Below, one piece after another: positions 44,546 to 52,873 of a stretch of DNA of 64,000 nt; position 1 is the stretch's first letter, and the number at the start of each line of letters is the position of its first letter. Location of the stretch: assembly GCF_000698595.1 (NCBI RefSeq), contig NZ_JFHC01000026.1, forward strand, positions 1 to 64,000, written 5' to 3'. The notes under the pieces were generated by a model. That model was given only the letters and a program-made list of their open reading frames with translations, made no database searches and was not told the DNA's origin. The stretch comes from Caballeronia glathei (GTDB taxonomy: Bacteria; Pseudomonadota; Gammaproteobacteria; Burkholderiales; Burkholderiaceae). A program made the position numbers and the translations under genes.

Positions 44546-44905
44546 TTACTGCGACGACATCGGCAACGCTGCCTTCAAAACCAATATCTTGTTCGGATTG
44601 CTGGTCTGGCACGTAATGGCGATCCAATACTGACTGCCGAATGTGCCCGCCGAGCAGACGGCCTGAACTGCAGCGCCAATTGCGATCGCCTTGCCCTTGA
44701 GTAGCGTCAGAGGAACCGAATTTATGACCACGCCCGAGAGAACCAGAGAGGGCGTTGAATCGGCGCCTGCAGTCGCTTTGATAGAAACTTCCGGCGTCCC
44801 TGTTAATGTTTCTCCGGGTGCCAGCATAGCCGTCGCATCCATCGTTATCACAACCGTCTCGCGCGGGTCTTTCAGGCTCAACTGTGGAGTCAGATTGAAG
44901 TTCAT
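44546..44905 (-). CDS. Phage virion-associated hypothetical protein
   Basis: This 119-residue protein starts MNFNLTPQLSLKDPRETVVI and is beta-rich (TMDATAMLAPGETLTGTPEV, SIKATAGADSTPSLVLSGVV). The Gly/Pro/Thr-rich beta pattern resembles small phage decoration or fibre-associated domains. It overlaps the repeat-protein stop by four bases (ATGA); an ATG two codons earlier is also possible. Function unknown. Confidence 0.55.
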   Translation of the reverse strand: MNFNLTPQLSLKDPRETVVITMDATAMLAPGETLTGTPEVSIKATAGADSTPSLVLSGVVINSVPLTLLKGKAIAIGAAVQAVCSAGTFGSQYWIAITCQTSNPNKILVLKAALPMSSQ

Positions 44906-46263
44906 GCGCATTTCACGTAGAAATAGCGGGCTAATTCCGCCGAATAGAATGGTCGAACCGAAGCGATGGAACAGAATGGCCGCGGCGCGACTGTGACGAG
45001 ATAGTTCTGATCGGCAGCGTACGAAGTCGCAGTAACCTGGCCGATCGCAGCACTCAAGCTGGGTCGCTGAGTCACTGACGCGAGAGAACCCGACACAACA
45101 ACGACGCCAGTCGAAGAATCGCTATTGGGCGCCTGCATCGATGCCGCCGAACCGGAGACGGAAACTGCACCAATCGCCAGGGATAATGTCTTGGCTTGGG
45201 TTGATAATCCCGCACCAGAAATGACCGAATAGACGACGCTTCCCGATGCCGCAACGACGTTTTCCGATTGGACAGACGCGCCAGAACCAGAAACCAATAC
45301 GCCGCCGGCCGCCGCCGACACATTCTTCGCTTGCGTGCTCGCCGCGCTGCCTTGCGAGACATTGCCGATTGCGCCAGATGCGGTCGAGGCATTCGGCGCT
45401 TGAGTGCTTGCCGCCGCGCCGGAGATTCCGACAGAGCCAGATGCCGCCGCCGTGTTGCTTGCCTGAGTCGATGCCGAAGTGCCAGATATGGCACTTCGCG
45501 CCACCGAAGAGACCGCATTTGCCGTCTGCGTGCCGGCGCCTGAACCACTCACAACCACGGCCCCGGAAGTGGCTCCAGAATTCTTCGCCTGGCCCTGTGC
45601 AGCAGATCGGGAAATCGACACCGCCCCGATGGCAGAGCCAGTATTCCCACCCTGAATTGAGGCCCCTGCGCCAGTGGATGTAGCCGTGGCATTCAGGTAC
45701 TTAGCTGCCCCCATCCACACGTTACCGCCGCCGCCTATAATCGACTTGGCAGTAAGCTGACAGATCAGCTGTTTGCCTGCCGAGTCCGCGCTATACGTAA
45801 GCGTAGTGGCTAGAAACTGAGACGCACCTGAACCCGGTGCGGCAGGCAGATGCTGTACCGGGGCTGCGCTTCCGTCTGACAGCGAAATATCAATCTGCGA
45901 GGCGCAGCTATTTCCACCCCAATAAATCGTAACCGTGCGACTAGTCGTGTCCGCTGGGAGGGTGAATTTAAAACCCTGCCCGGCTGTTGCCGTTGTCGCG
46001 CTGACGAAAATGCCTTCCTTGACGGCGGTTCCAGAGGCTTGCGGAGTGCCGCCGGTCCACGTGTAGCCAAGGCCGAATGCGAACGTGCCCCACGAGACGC
46101 CGGAACCTAGCAGTGTCGGCAAGCCAATGGTCGAGCCAGCTCCGCTCATGCGGTTCGGCGTTGTTGACGCGTGAAACTCGATCCAGTCCGTCTGTGCGGG
46201 CGACGAGAGATTGAATGTCTCTGTGCCCGCGAGAATGGTTGTCGAACCGGATAGGCTCCCCAT
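44902..46263 (-). CDS. Phage surface protein with ten 21-residue repeats
   Basis: This 453-residue protein has an N-terminal beta domain of about 190 residues (ETFNLSSPAQTDWIEFHAST, then FKFTLPADTTSRTVTIYWGG). Residues 196-411 are about ten tandem copies of a 21-residue unit, roughly SGxxASTQAxNxxxAxGxVxV. A 42-residue aromatic C-terminal domain (YLVTVAPRPFCSIASVRPFY) follows. Such repeats usually fold as a beta-solenoid or fibrous stalk, so the protein is probably a fibre or decoration protein with head, stalk and tip. GGAGGCACGC precedes the ATG. Confidence 0.65.
   Translation of the reverse strand: MGSLSGSTTILAGTETFNLSSPAQTDWIEFHASTTPNRMSGAGSTIGLPTLLGSGVSWGTFAFGLGYTWTGGTPQASGTAVKEGIFVSATTATAGQGFKFTLPADTTSRTVTIYWGGNSCASQIDISLSDGSAAPVQHLPAAPGSGASQFLATTLTYSADSAGKQLICQLTAKSIIGGGGNVWMGAAKYLNATATSTGAGASIQGGNTGSAIGAVSISRSAAQGQAKNSGATSGAVVVSGSGAGTQTANAVSSVARSAISGTSASTQASNTAAASGSVGISGAAASTQAPNASTASGAIGNVSQGSAASTQAKNVSAAAGGVLVSGSGASVQSENVVAASGSVVYSVISGAGLSTQAKTLSLAIGAVSVSGSAASMQAPNSDSSTGVVVVSGSLASVTQRPSLSAAIGQVTATSYAADQNYLVTVAPRPFCSIASVRPFYSAELARYFYVKCA
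45031..45678 (-). repeat. Tandem 63-base coding repeats (about ten units)
   Basis: The repeats encode residues 196-411 of the surface protein. Copies are degenerate in DNA but share the residue spacing S-G, S-x-Q-A, N, G-x-V every 21 positions; two units carry one to three extra residues. The copy number could vary by recombination between units. Confidence 0.8.
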
Positions 46264-46283
46264 GCGTGCCTCCGATTACGAGA

Positions 46284-46697
46284 TCAGTTTCCGTTCGTGT
46301 ACGTGCTCGACGACACGCTAACCGTTTGACCGGTGGCGATGTTCGGGTTGTTGAGGTTCAGGTCGCAGCCACTGATGCCGACCGTACCGTCTACATGAGC
46401 GACGCCAGCCGAAGTTCGTAGACGGTACCAATTGGCCGTCTTGCCCGTGCCTGCAGCCGCGGTGCCAGTGCCGTTGCTGATGGCGTTGAGGATGAGCACG
46501 CCGCCCGAAGGTGCTGGTGCCAGAGTCGTCGAGCAGACAAGTGTGGCGAGAAGGTTCTGTGTGGTGACGGCGGTTTCGGGCGACGTCGGTTGCGTGCCGT
46601 CATACAGATCGTATGCGGCGCTGGCGCCGAGTCTCGTCGTTATCGCTGCTTGCTGGTCATTCTTAAGCGTGACGCTGTATTTGAGGTTCGATGCCAT
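46284..46697 (-). CDS. Phage tail-associated hypothetical protein
   Basis: This 137-residue protein begins MASNLKYSVTLKNDQQAAIT and continues TRLGASAAYDLYDGTQPTSP, a pattern common in small phage proteins encoded with tail fibres (an N-terminal SVTLKN strand and a YDLYDGTQP turn). It is all-beta by composition. It lies between the endolysin and the repeat protein on the same strand. Exact role unknown. Confidence 0.6.
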   Translation of the reverse strand: MASNLKYSVTLKNDQQAAITTRLGASAAYDLYDGTQPTSPETAVTTQNLLATLVCSTTLAPAPSGGVLILNAISNGTGTAAAGTGKTANWYRLRTSAGVAHVDGTVGISGCDLNLNNPNIATGQTVSVSSSTYTNGN

Positions 46698-46709
46698 GGA
46701 ATTCCCTTA

Positions 46710-47156
46710 TCACGAATCCAGTGTCGAAAGGTTGTGCGCCTTGATGATGCTGATGATCTTAGTTGCGTAGTCCGGATCAGTGGCATACCCTGCGGCAGCC
46801 ACAGCTCGAGCGAACGTCGATCCGCTCGCATAGGCGAACGCACCGCTATATCGCGGGTTGCCCGTCAAAAACGATGCGTGGTCTTCGATGCTCCCAAGCC
46901 AATCGCTGTACGCGCGGAATTTCGCCGTGATCGTGATTGGCTTGCCCTTCACGACTTCATGCGTCACCTGTTCGGTGACGGGGCCATGCCATGACGCATC
47001 CGCTTTGATGCCGAACAGATTGAAGCCGGGGCATGCGGCACCCCAGCCCGATTCAAGAGCGGCCTGTGCGATAGTGAATGACGCGGGGATCTTGGTTTTT
47101 GCCGCGCATGCTTGAGCCGCCGGCGAAATTGCGGCAATGAAGTCATCGGGTTTCAT
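46710..47156 (-). CDS. Endolysin: glucosaminidase (FlgJ/GH73-type)
   Basis: This 148-residue peptidoglycan hydrolase matches the GH73 glucosaminidase domain: FTIAQAALESGWGAACPGFN with the catalytic E35, LFGIKADASWHG, KFRAYSDWLGSIEDHASFLT and YSGAFAYASGSTFARAVAAA. No signal peptide or membrane segment is seen, so release depends on a holin, likely the small membrane protein at 44241-44465. It is about the size of a single catalytic domain. Confidence 0.88.
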   Translation of the reverse strand: MKPDDFIAAISPAAQACAAKTKIPASFTIAQAALESGWGAACPGFNLFGIKADASWHGPVTEQVTHEVVKGKPITITAKFRAYSDWLGSIEDHASFLTGNPRYSGAFAYASGSTFARAVAAAGYATDPDYATKIISIIKAHNLSTLDS

Positions 47157-47172
47157 CAGTGTCTCCGTGAAT

Positions 47173-47193
47173 CCCCGGCCAAAATGGCCGGGG
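47173..47193 (-). terminator. GC-rich hairpin after the 510-residue spike gene
   Basis: CCCCGGCCA and TGGCCGGGG form a perfect 9-bp stem with a three-base loop, 17 bases after the spike stop. There is no T run, so termination would be partial. Confidence 0.5.
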
Positions 47194-47209
47194 AACGGTG
47201 AGGCGTCAG

Positions 47210-48742
47210 CTAGTTAGCTGAAGGGAGCAGGTTGACGGTGAATGACACTGCGTTGGGCAGTGCCTCCGACAGCGTGATAGTTGCAACGTCGCCGCTTGTG
47301 GAAAGAACTGCACGCGCAGCACCAAGGCTTTGAGCCGTGCGGGCCATGGGGAACCAGTTCGTGCGGCTGCACGCCTCGAGGTCCGTGGCCGAGTAGGTGC
47401 CGATCGTTGCGCCGGCAGGGATCGTCAGAACCGGCAGCTTGGACGTCTGCGCGGCGATGAGCGCGTTTGTTGTCCCTTCTAGGAAGGTCTTCCCGGCGGC
47501 AGGGACGTTGTGGACGTTGCGCGCGGTGATTCCGCGCGCGTTCGAGTTCCTGACCTGAATGACGCCGAGGTCGAACGTCGCGAGCGTTCCCGCACCGCCG
47601 GAGTCGAGAGCGTCGTCCAGGTCCAGACCTTCGATGTAGCCCGCCTTGATCGCGTAATCGGACGCTTCCGCTTGAATCGTCGCAGCGCCGCTGACAAACG
47701 AGTCCCAGCCGGTCGCAATTAATTTCAGTTGGAAGATGCTCGAATCAACCGGAACGAGATTGATGAACGCGTTGCCCAGCCGTTCGCACGCGACGCGCTT
47801 CCAGACGGACGCCACGGTAAGCCCAGCTGTCGCCGTGCCAGGAAGGCGCGGATCGAGCGTATCTGATTGATAGACGAAATACGGGCTGAAACCGCTGAAA
47901 TAGTCCTCAATGTCGGCGTGAACGCCCATGCTCCCGTTCTTCGGCAAGTAGAAGGCAGCGCAGAGTTCCGCGTTGCTCGAGCAGTTCGTCCACTTCCAGT
48001 CGCCGCCGGTGCTGAGGATGCACCACGTTGCGAAGTTGCCGGTTCCGCCCAGGTTATCGAGCGAGCTATGCCCGTTGTTGGTCCATGCGGTATAGGCGAA
48101 GCGCACGCCGGTCACGAAGATGTCCTTCGCGTCGAACTTGTGATTGCCGCCGTTGCCGAAAACGATGCCATCCATCTGGCAGCCAGCCGACGTCGTACCC
48201 ATGACGGCGCCTTTCTGTCCCGGACCAAGCATGCGGAAACCACGATACTGCGCGTTTTCCAGTTTCCTGCCGCCCGAAAAGACGCGCAGTGCTGCCGTGC
48301 CTGGCCCCATGTCTTGCGACCAACGGAACATAACGCCGTCCGTCGTGTTGCCCGAAGGGTAGCTCGCGCAAATCAGGTGCTTGTCGACCAGCGTGAGCTC
48401 CGCGCCGCTGCACAGGTACATCCCGCGAACGCACTTTACGTTTTGCGTGAGAGGCGAATCGAACGCGGCTTGCACCTTTGTGCCAGATTGGCTGAGCCCG
48501 GTGTAATCCGCGCCGAACCACGACGCGGAGTGGTATTCGTTGTAGATGGTCCCGGCGATCGTGCCGCCTTTGGACAGGTCGAAGATCTGCTGGAAGTCGT
48601 TCGCGTCGATCAGCGCCTTCGAGAACGTGAGGGTCACGCCTGCCGCCGGCTGGAGCATTCCGCCTTCTTCAAAGATGTAGCGTCCGCTCAGCGTCGTATC
48701 CGCTACAAACGAGGTGACGCTGGAAATACGTGTGACGTTCAC
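47210..48742 (-). CDS. Phage tailspike-like protein
   Basis: This 510-residue protein starts MNVTRISSVTSFVADTTLSG and contains IFDLSKGGTIAGTIYNEYHS followed by ASWFGADYTG, the N-terminal pattern of right-handed beta-helix tailspikes. Asn/Gly-rich strands fill the middle (FRMLGPGQKGAVMGTTSAGC), and the C-terminal 80 residues are a separate beta domain. Tailspikes bind or cut host polysaccharide. The GTG start overlaps the upstream stop in GTGA. Confidence 0.7.
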   Translation of the reverse strand: MNVTRISSVTSFVADTTLSGRYIFEEGGMLQPAAGVTLTFSKALIDANDFQQIFDLSKGGTIAGTIYNEYHSASWFGADYTGLSQSGTKVQAAFDSPLTQNVKCVRGMYLCSGAELTLVDKHLICASYPSGNTTDGVMFRWSQDMGPGTAALRVFSGGRKLENAQYRGFRMLGPGQKGAVMGTTSAGCQMDGIVFGNGGNHKFDAKDIFVTGVRFAYTAWTNNGHSSLDNLGGTGNFATWCILSTGGDWKWTNCSSNAELCAAFYLPKNGSMGVHADIEDYFSGFSPYFVYQSDTLDPRLPGTATAGLTVASVWKRVACERLGNAFINLVPVDSSIFQLKLIATGWDSFVSGAATIQAEASDYAIKAGYIEGLDLDDALDSGGAGTLATFDLGVIQVRNSNARGITARNVHNVPAAGKTFLEGTTNALIAAQTSKLPVLTIPAGATIGTYSATDLEACSRTNWFPMARTAQSLGAARAVLSTSGDVATITLSEALPNAVSFTVNLLPSAN

Positions 48743-49080
48743 TTGTCCGCCTTTGTCTGTTGTAGGAGTCGGAACCCCTCGCGCATTTCGGTTGCGTTCT
48801 GGTTGACCGCCTCAATAAGGCGTTCAATGGAGCGCTCGAGACTGCCCACCGCTTTCGTCAGCTCGGTCTGTGTCACGTACGTCTCGGCGATGTGGAGCTT
48901 GTGCGCGTCGAGCGCTTTGTTCAGTTCCTTGATGGCAAGCGACTGCTCTTTGATGGCGTCGCCCTGTTCCTTGCTCGTCTTGTCTCGCTGCGCCTCTGAC
49001 CGCTGCCAAAGCCACCCAAAGACGCCACTGACAGCGGCAAAGCCCGCGCAACCCACTTCGACGACGGCGGTGAAATCCAT
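48739..49080 (-). CDS. Small membrane-anchored coiled-coil phage protein
   Basis: This 113-residue protein has one N-terminal membrane segment (VGCAGFAAVSGVFGWLWQ) followed by a long charged coiled coil (residues 25-110; KEQSLAIKELNKALDAHKLH and SLERSIERLIEAVNQNATEM). The topology is that of a spanin- or signal-anchor-type lysis accessory, though it lies between fibre genes rather than beside the endolysin. It is coupled to the downstream tailspike by a GTGA overlap. Confidence 0.55.
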   Translation of the reverse strand: MDFTAVVEVGCAGFAAVSGVFGWLWQRSEAQRDKTSKEQGDAIKEQSLAIKELNKALDAHKLHIAETYVTQTELTKAVGSLERSIERLIEAVNQNATEMREGFRLLQQTKADK

Positions 49081-49094
49081 GAATCGGTCCAGGA

Positions 49095-49118
49095 AAAGAA
49101 AAAGCCCCTTGCGGGGCT
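49095..49118 (-). terminator. Terminator after the 568-residue fibre gene
   Basis: On the minus strand AGCCCC and GGGGCT form a 6-bp stem with a four-base loop, followed by a T-rich run. It lies 63 bases after the fibre stop. Confidence 0.75.
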
Positions 49119-49180
49119 GGGTGTGTTGTTTTGAATGCGTGAACTTTAGGTGCGGCCCGACTGTATCGGGCCACAGATCA

Positions 49181-50887
49181 TCAGGGCGAGCCGCCGCCGA
49201 TCACATTGCTCGTACCGGAATTGTCTACGGTCGTAACACAGTTTATATACACATTCGATTGAACATTTACGTTCCTCGATGCCGCCTGCAGGGTGATGCC
49301 ACTGCCTAGGGTGAAGAATGAATTTCCGGTGATGATCGTTCCACCATTCGTAAATCCGTTCACGATAATGCCAAATATGCCAGACGTAGAGCCCGTGTTC
49401 GATTCGAAACTATTTCCAGTGATGGTCGTTGTCGACAAAGCGCTTTGAAGGTCTACGCCACTCGAGTTGCTGTTGATCAAAAACAGGTTATTTGCGATTT
49501 GTACGTTCGGAATGGCAGACTGCAAAAGGATGTTAAAACCGTTGGCAACAGAGTTGAATTGACTTCCAACGATACTAAGTTGATCCAGTCCAGACAATCC
49601 ACCCGATGCACGTACCCCGTTGACATTGTTGGTGAAGTTCATGTTGGACATCTGAACGCCCTGCACCAAGTTGCCGTACTCAAGCCCGACGTTCCACTGG
49701 TCAAAACTGGAATTGCTAAGGTTGAAAACGATCAGTGGCAGCGTTCCCGATGATGCAATGAGAACCCCAGTCCCAGCAGGCGTACCTGGCCCGATCGCCT
49801 GGACGTGATCGATATTGACGTTAGATACGCCTCGAATATCGATGCCGATCCCGAAAAATTTGGCCCCGAAGTATCCATCCGTCCCACGGATCGTGACGTT
49901 CGTGATGGTACTTAGTGCAGCGCTAGCAAACGTGGCCGACGATTGATTTAGGAAAATGCCCTGGCCGACGCCCAATGCGCCGCTTGCAATGGTCAATCCA
50001 TCGACGTGTACGGAATTGGAGGCAAGCAGGTAATTGAACGAAAGACCGCCGCCATTTGCCCAGTTCAGCACGGTATTATCCGCGCCCGCACCGCGCACGG
50101 TTATGCTACCGGGCGCGTTCGGAAATCCGAAAGCCGCCTGGCTAGCAAAGTTGTACGTACCCGCCGGGAAAAAAATGCATACGTTGTTGGGATGAGTCGC
50201 CTGGTTGGCAACGATGGTTGCCACGTAGGCTGCATCATTGTTCGCCGCACCGAGGTTATTTCCGCCGAAATCGAGGATCGACGCGCAGTCCGAGTGGCTA
50301 GCGACAAACGCCGTCGTCGCGACCTGCGTCGTGTTCGTCCCGAGTGGTGCAGTGGGCGCGGAAGGCGTTCCGGTGAATGCCGGCGAAGCAAGCGGAGCGA
50401 TACCGAGCGAGCTCAACGTCTGGAAGGACGGATCGGCAGATGCGCCATTGCCGGCAAACAACGTACCGGCTGCCCCTGCGGCCGTCACGTTGATGGCTGA
50501 CGTACCTGCGCCGATTGCGACGCCGTGTGCCGTCAGAGAGTTCTTCCCAATCCCACCTTGCGGAACCGACAGCGGCGTCGTCAGTCCGGATAGCGACGTG
50601 ATATTGGAGTTCGCGCCGGCCGTTGCACCTGTGGTGCCATTGAGCAGCGTGCCGCTTGTCGGCAGCGTGATGCTGGTCGTTCCGGTCGTCGTGAGCGTCA
50701 CCGGATTGGCGCCGGAGACCGTAAAGTCGCCGCCTACCGAGATTGCCCCAGCATTCGCAGCACCCGTGCCACCGCTAGCGGAGCTAAGCGGATTTTGCAG
50801 CGTGAGAGAGCTGAATGTCGGAGACGGAAAACTCTGGGCGAACGCCGTCAGCGGCACTAAGAGTGCCGCAACAACAAACTTTTTCAT
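49181..50887 (-). CDS. Phage tail fibre / beta-helix spike with N-terminal signal peptide
   Basis: This 568-residue protein opens with a classical Sec signal (MKKFVVAALLVPLTAFAQSF, cleavage after AFA), unusual for a virion protein. Residues about 20-200 are tail-fibre repeats ending in the motif PLASPAFTGTPSAPTAPLG and TTQVATTAFVASH, common in phage fibres. Residues about 205-565 are a right-handed beta-helix (FFPAGTYNFASQAAFGFPNA, then many Asn-rich turns such as ITNVTIRGTDGYF). It probably binds or degrades a surface glycan. Confidence 0.72.
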   Translation of the reverse strand: MKKFVVAALLVPLTAFAQSFPSPTFSSLTLQNPLSSASGGTGAANAGAISVGGDFTVSGANPVTLTTTGTTSITLPTSGTLLNGTTGATAGANSNITSLSGLTTPLSVPQGGIGKNSLTAHGVAIGAGTSAINVTAAGAAGTLFAGNGASADPSFQTLSSLGIAPLASPAFTGTPSAPTAPLGTNTTQVATTAFVASHSDCASILDFGGNNLGAANNDAAYVATIVANQATHPNNVCIFFPAGTYNFASQAAFGFPNAPGSITVRGAGADNTVLNWANGGGLSFNYLLASNSVHVDGLTIASGALGVGQGIFLNQSSATFASAALSTITNVTIRGTDGYFGAKFFGIGIDIRGVSNVNIDHVQAIGPGTPAGTGVLIASSGTLPLIVFNLSNSSFDQWNVGLEYGNLVQGVQMSNMNFTNNVNGVRASGGLSGLDQLSIVGSQFNSVANGFNILLQSAIPNVQIANNLFLINSNSSGVDLQSALSTTTITGNSFESNTGSTSGIFGIIVNGFTNGGTIITGNSFFTLGSGITLQAASRNVNVQSNVYINCVTTVDNSGTSNVIGGGSP

Positions 50888-50908
50888 TTTATTTTCCGGG
50901 GATGGAAA

Positions 50909-51127
50909 TCAGGAAATCGAAACGACGCCGCCGTTGTCCCAGAGAATTCCGGGCGTATCAGGACGTGTAGTGGGGAGGTTGGTCGCCCATTGAGTGGACG
51001 AACCGAGGATTTGCGTGAGCTGCGACAGGGGCATCGTGCAAAGTGCGATCTGCCCGTTTTGAACCTGCTGAATTGTTACCGTCTCGTTTCCCGTCAGCGG
51101 TTGCGGCAGACCAAAGATTTCCGGCAT
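50909..51127 (-). CDS. Small phage protein ending in an LW-NGGV motif
   Basis: This 72-residue protein begins MPEIFGLPQPLTGNETVTIQ and ends GILWDNGGVVSIS. The same C-terminal motif recurs twice in the 301-residue protein at 51964. It directly abuts the upstream gene (TAAATG). It probably belongs to the fibre/baseplate attachment set, with the motif acting as an adaptor strand; function unknown. Confidence 0.55.
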   Translation of the reverse strand: MPEIFGLPQPLTGNETVTIQQVQNGQIALCTMPLSQLTQILGSSTQWATNLPTTRPDTPGILWDNGGVVSIS

Positions 51128-51952
51128 TTATCGTATTTCCGTGAATGTTGCGGTTGGTGAAACTGATCCGGTTGTAACGTATTGGTATGTGCTCCCCGGC
51201 ATCACAATTGCCCATACGCACAAAGCTTGGCCGGAGGATGTTGCCGACGAATTGGTGAATTCGACGCCATTGATAAAGATGCCGATCGATCCCGTTCCGG
51301 TTGAAGAAGTGGCTGCGGAAACCATGATCGGAGCGGGCGTGTTGTTAACGAAGGGCGTGTTGTATGTGCGAATAACGGTGATTTGCGTCTGACCGATGCC
51401 AAATACGTTGCCTCCGTTTGCGCCTCTAATGAAGAACGGAAAGGACGTGTTGCCAATCATTACCTGATTGGTAGGCGAGCAGAAGAATGCAGAGAACGGG
51501 CCGAAAGTCGAACTCAGCTGATAGCCGAGGCTGCTCGTGTTATGCGGCACGAGAAAGCCTTGAGTGGCCGTCACTTCTCCCGTTACGTCGACGGATTGCT
51601 CGAAAGAGTTCGAGCCGGTCCAGTCATTGTCCTTAGCCAATTGCCCGAACGATTGCTGTTGACCTGCGGTCGGTCCGCTAAAAGCGAAATCGCCGGTTAG
51701 CCACGCGAGCGCAGACGTTCCTTCCTGCCCACGGGACAGGTTGCTCAGCGTCGCTCCGCTGACAGCGCCCGCATAGATGACTTCGAAGTTGTCCCGCGTC
51801 GCTTGATCGTTGAGGGTAATGACCAACGACATGCCGGCAGGAATCGAGGCCGGCAGACCCGCCGAGCTCGAAAGCGTTAGCGACGTATCAGAGGGCGCGA
51901 CGGCGCCCGCCAGCGTCGTGCTGATGTTGTTCGCGAATGTGAAAATAGCCAC
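51128..51952 (-). CDS. Phage tail fibre or fibre-adaptor protein
   Basis: This 274-residue protein starts MAIFTFANNISTTLAGAVAP and continues SDTSLTLSSSAGLPASIPAG, then FEVIYAGAVSGATLSNLSRG and QEGTSALAWLTGD. The last pattern (LSRGQEGTSAxAW) is widely shared by phage tail fibre N-terminal domains that dock on the baseplate. The C-terminal 150 residues form a receptor-like beta domain. It lies two genes after baseplate J and next to fibre genes. Confidence 0.65.
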   Translation of the reverse strand: MAIFTFANNISTTLAGAVAPSDTSLTLSSSAGLPASIPAGMSLVITLNDQATRDNFEVIYAGAVSGATLSNLSRGQEGTSALAWLTGDFAFSGPTAGQQQSFGQLAKDNDWTGSNSFEQSVDVTGEVTATQGFLVPHNTSSLGYQLSSTFGPFSAFFCSPTNQVMIGNTSFPFFIRGANGGNVFGIGQTQITVIRTYNTPFVNNTPAPIMVSAATSSTGTGSIGIFINGVEFTNSSATSSGQALCVWAIVMPGSTYQYVTTGSVSPTATFTEIR

Positions 51953-51963
51953 TGATACACCTT

Positions 51964-52869
51964 TTAGGCAATCGAAATAACGCCGGCGTCATTCCATAAC
52001 TGGAGGGTGCCGTCGCCCGGATTCGTGAGCGGTAGATTGCCGCCGCCAAGGGTTAGCAACTCCTGAGGCGTAAGCGTTTGGCTGAAGAACACGGGTGGCG
52101 CAGACGGGTTTGGCGTGACGCCAGGGATGACCGATATGACGCCGCCGTTGTACCAAAGCGCTCCCGGCACCAGTCCATCCGGAGACGTTGGGAAATTGAG
52201 AGGCAGCGTCATCTGCAAAATGCCGCCGTTATTGATCAGATTGACGTTGACAAACTGATAGACGTACTGGAACGGCACAGCCAGTTCGTTGTTTGCGAAT
52301 AACTGCTGAAGTGCCTGCGCCTCGGGCGTCGAGAACACTGTGATAGAGAAGATGTTCCCGGAAACGGTTATGGACGGAGGATTGTTTTGAACTGGCCAAT
52401 CCGTCCCGTTCACGCCGTTGAGAAACCGATTAATCCGGTTCTTCAGCCATCCGATCGTGAAGACCTTCCCATCGCCGCGATACAGATTCCACGTCATCAC
52501 CCGCTTGTAGATGTCATCGGAAGCCAGCGCCGCGGAGCCGGAGGACGAGATCTTCTGCCCGTTGTAGGGCATCGTGTTGTAGGCGTAGGCGTCGTATCCA
52601 GCGACTCTACTTGTCGTCGAGGATGACAGCACCGGGCGCGGGATACCGTAGATTCCTCGCGCGATCCAGTCCAGTAGCGGGCCGGTGATGTTAGGCGACG
52701 TGTAGAGCGCTAACGGCGTGCTGGTGAACCACGAGAGATACCCTTGAGACAGCGAGTTGTAGGCGTCAACAAACGCCCTAAGATTCACATCGTCGGAATA
52801 CTGCCGGTATAAATACGATGGAATTATTTGCTGCATCGGCAGCGTGGAAAATGACTCGATGTCGGCCAT
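51964..52869 (-). CDS. Phage baseplate/tail protein (tail protein I-like position)
   Basis: This 301-residue protein begins MADIESFSTLPMQQIIPSYL and has a helical, Trp/Tyr-rich N-terminal part (SLSQGYLSWFTSTPLALYTS, GPLLDWIARGIYGI). A C-terminal beta region carries the repeated motifs GALWYNGGVISV (residues 236-247) and LQLWNDAGVISIA (289-301). It directly follows baseplate J, where simple myoviruses place the protein that joins fibres to the baseplate. This position, rather than strong sequence similarity, supports the call. Confidence 0.6.
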   Translation of the reverse strand: MADIESFSTLPMQQIIPSYLYRQYSDDVNLRAFVDAYNSLSQGYLSWFTSTPLALYTSPNITGPLLDWIARGIYGIPRPVLSSSTTSRVAGYDAYAYNTMPYNGQKISSSGSAALASDDIYKRVMTWNLYRGDGKVFTIGWLKNRINRFLNGVNGTDWPVQNNPPSITVSGNIFSITVFSTPEAQALQQLFANNELAVPFQYVYQFVNVNLINNGGILQMTLPLNFPTSPDGLVPGALWYNGGVISVIPGVTPNPSAPPVFFSQTLTPQELLTLGGGNLPLTNPGDGTLQLWNDAGVISIA

Positions 52870-52873
52870 ACAT

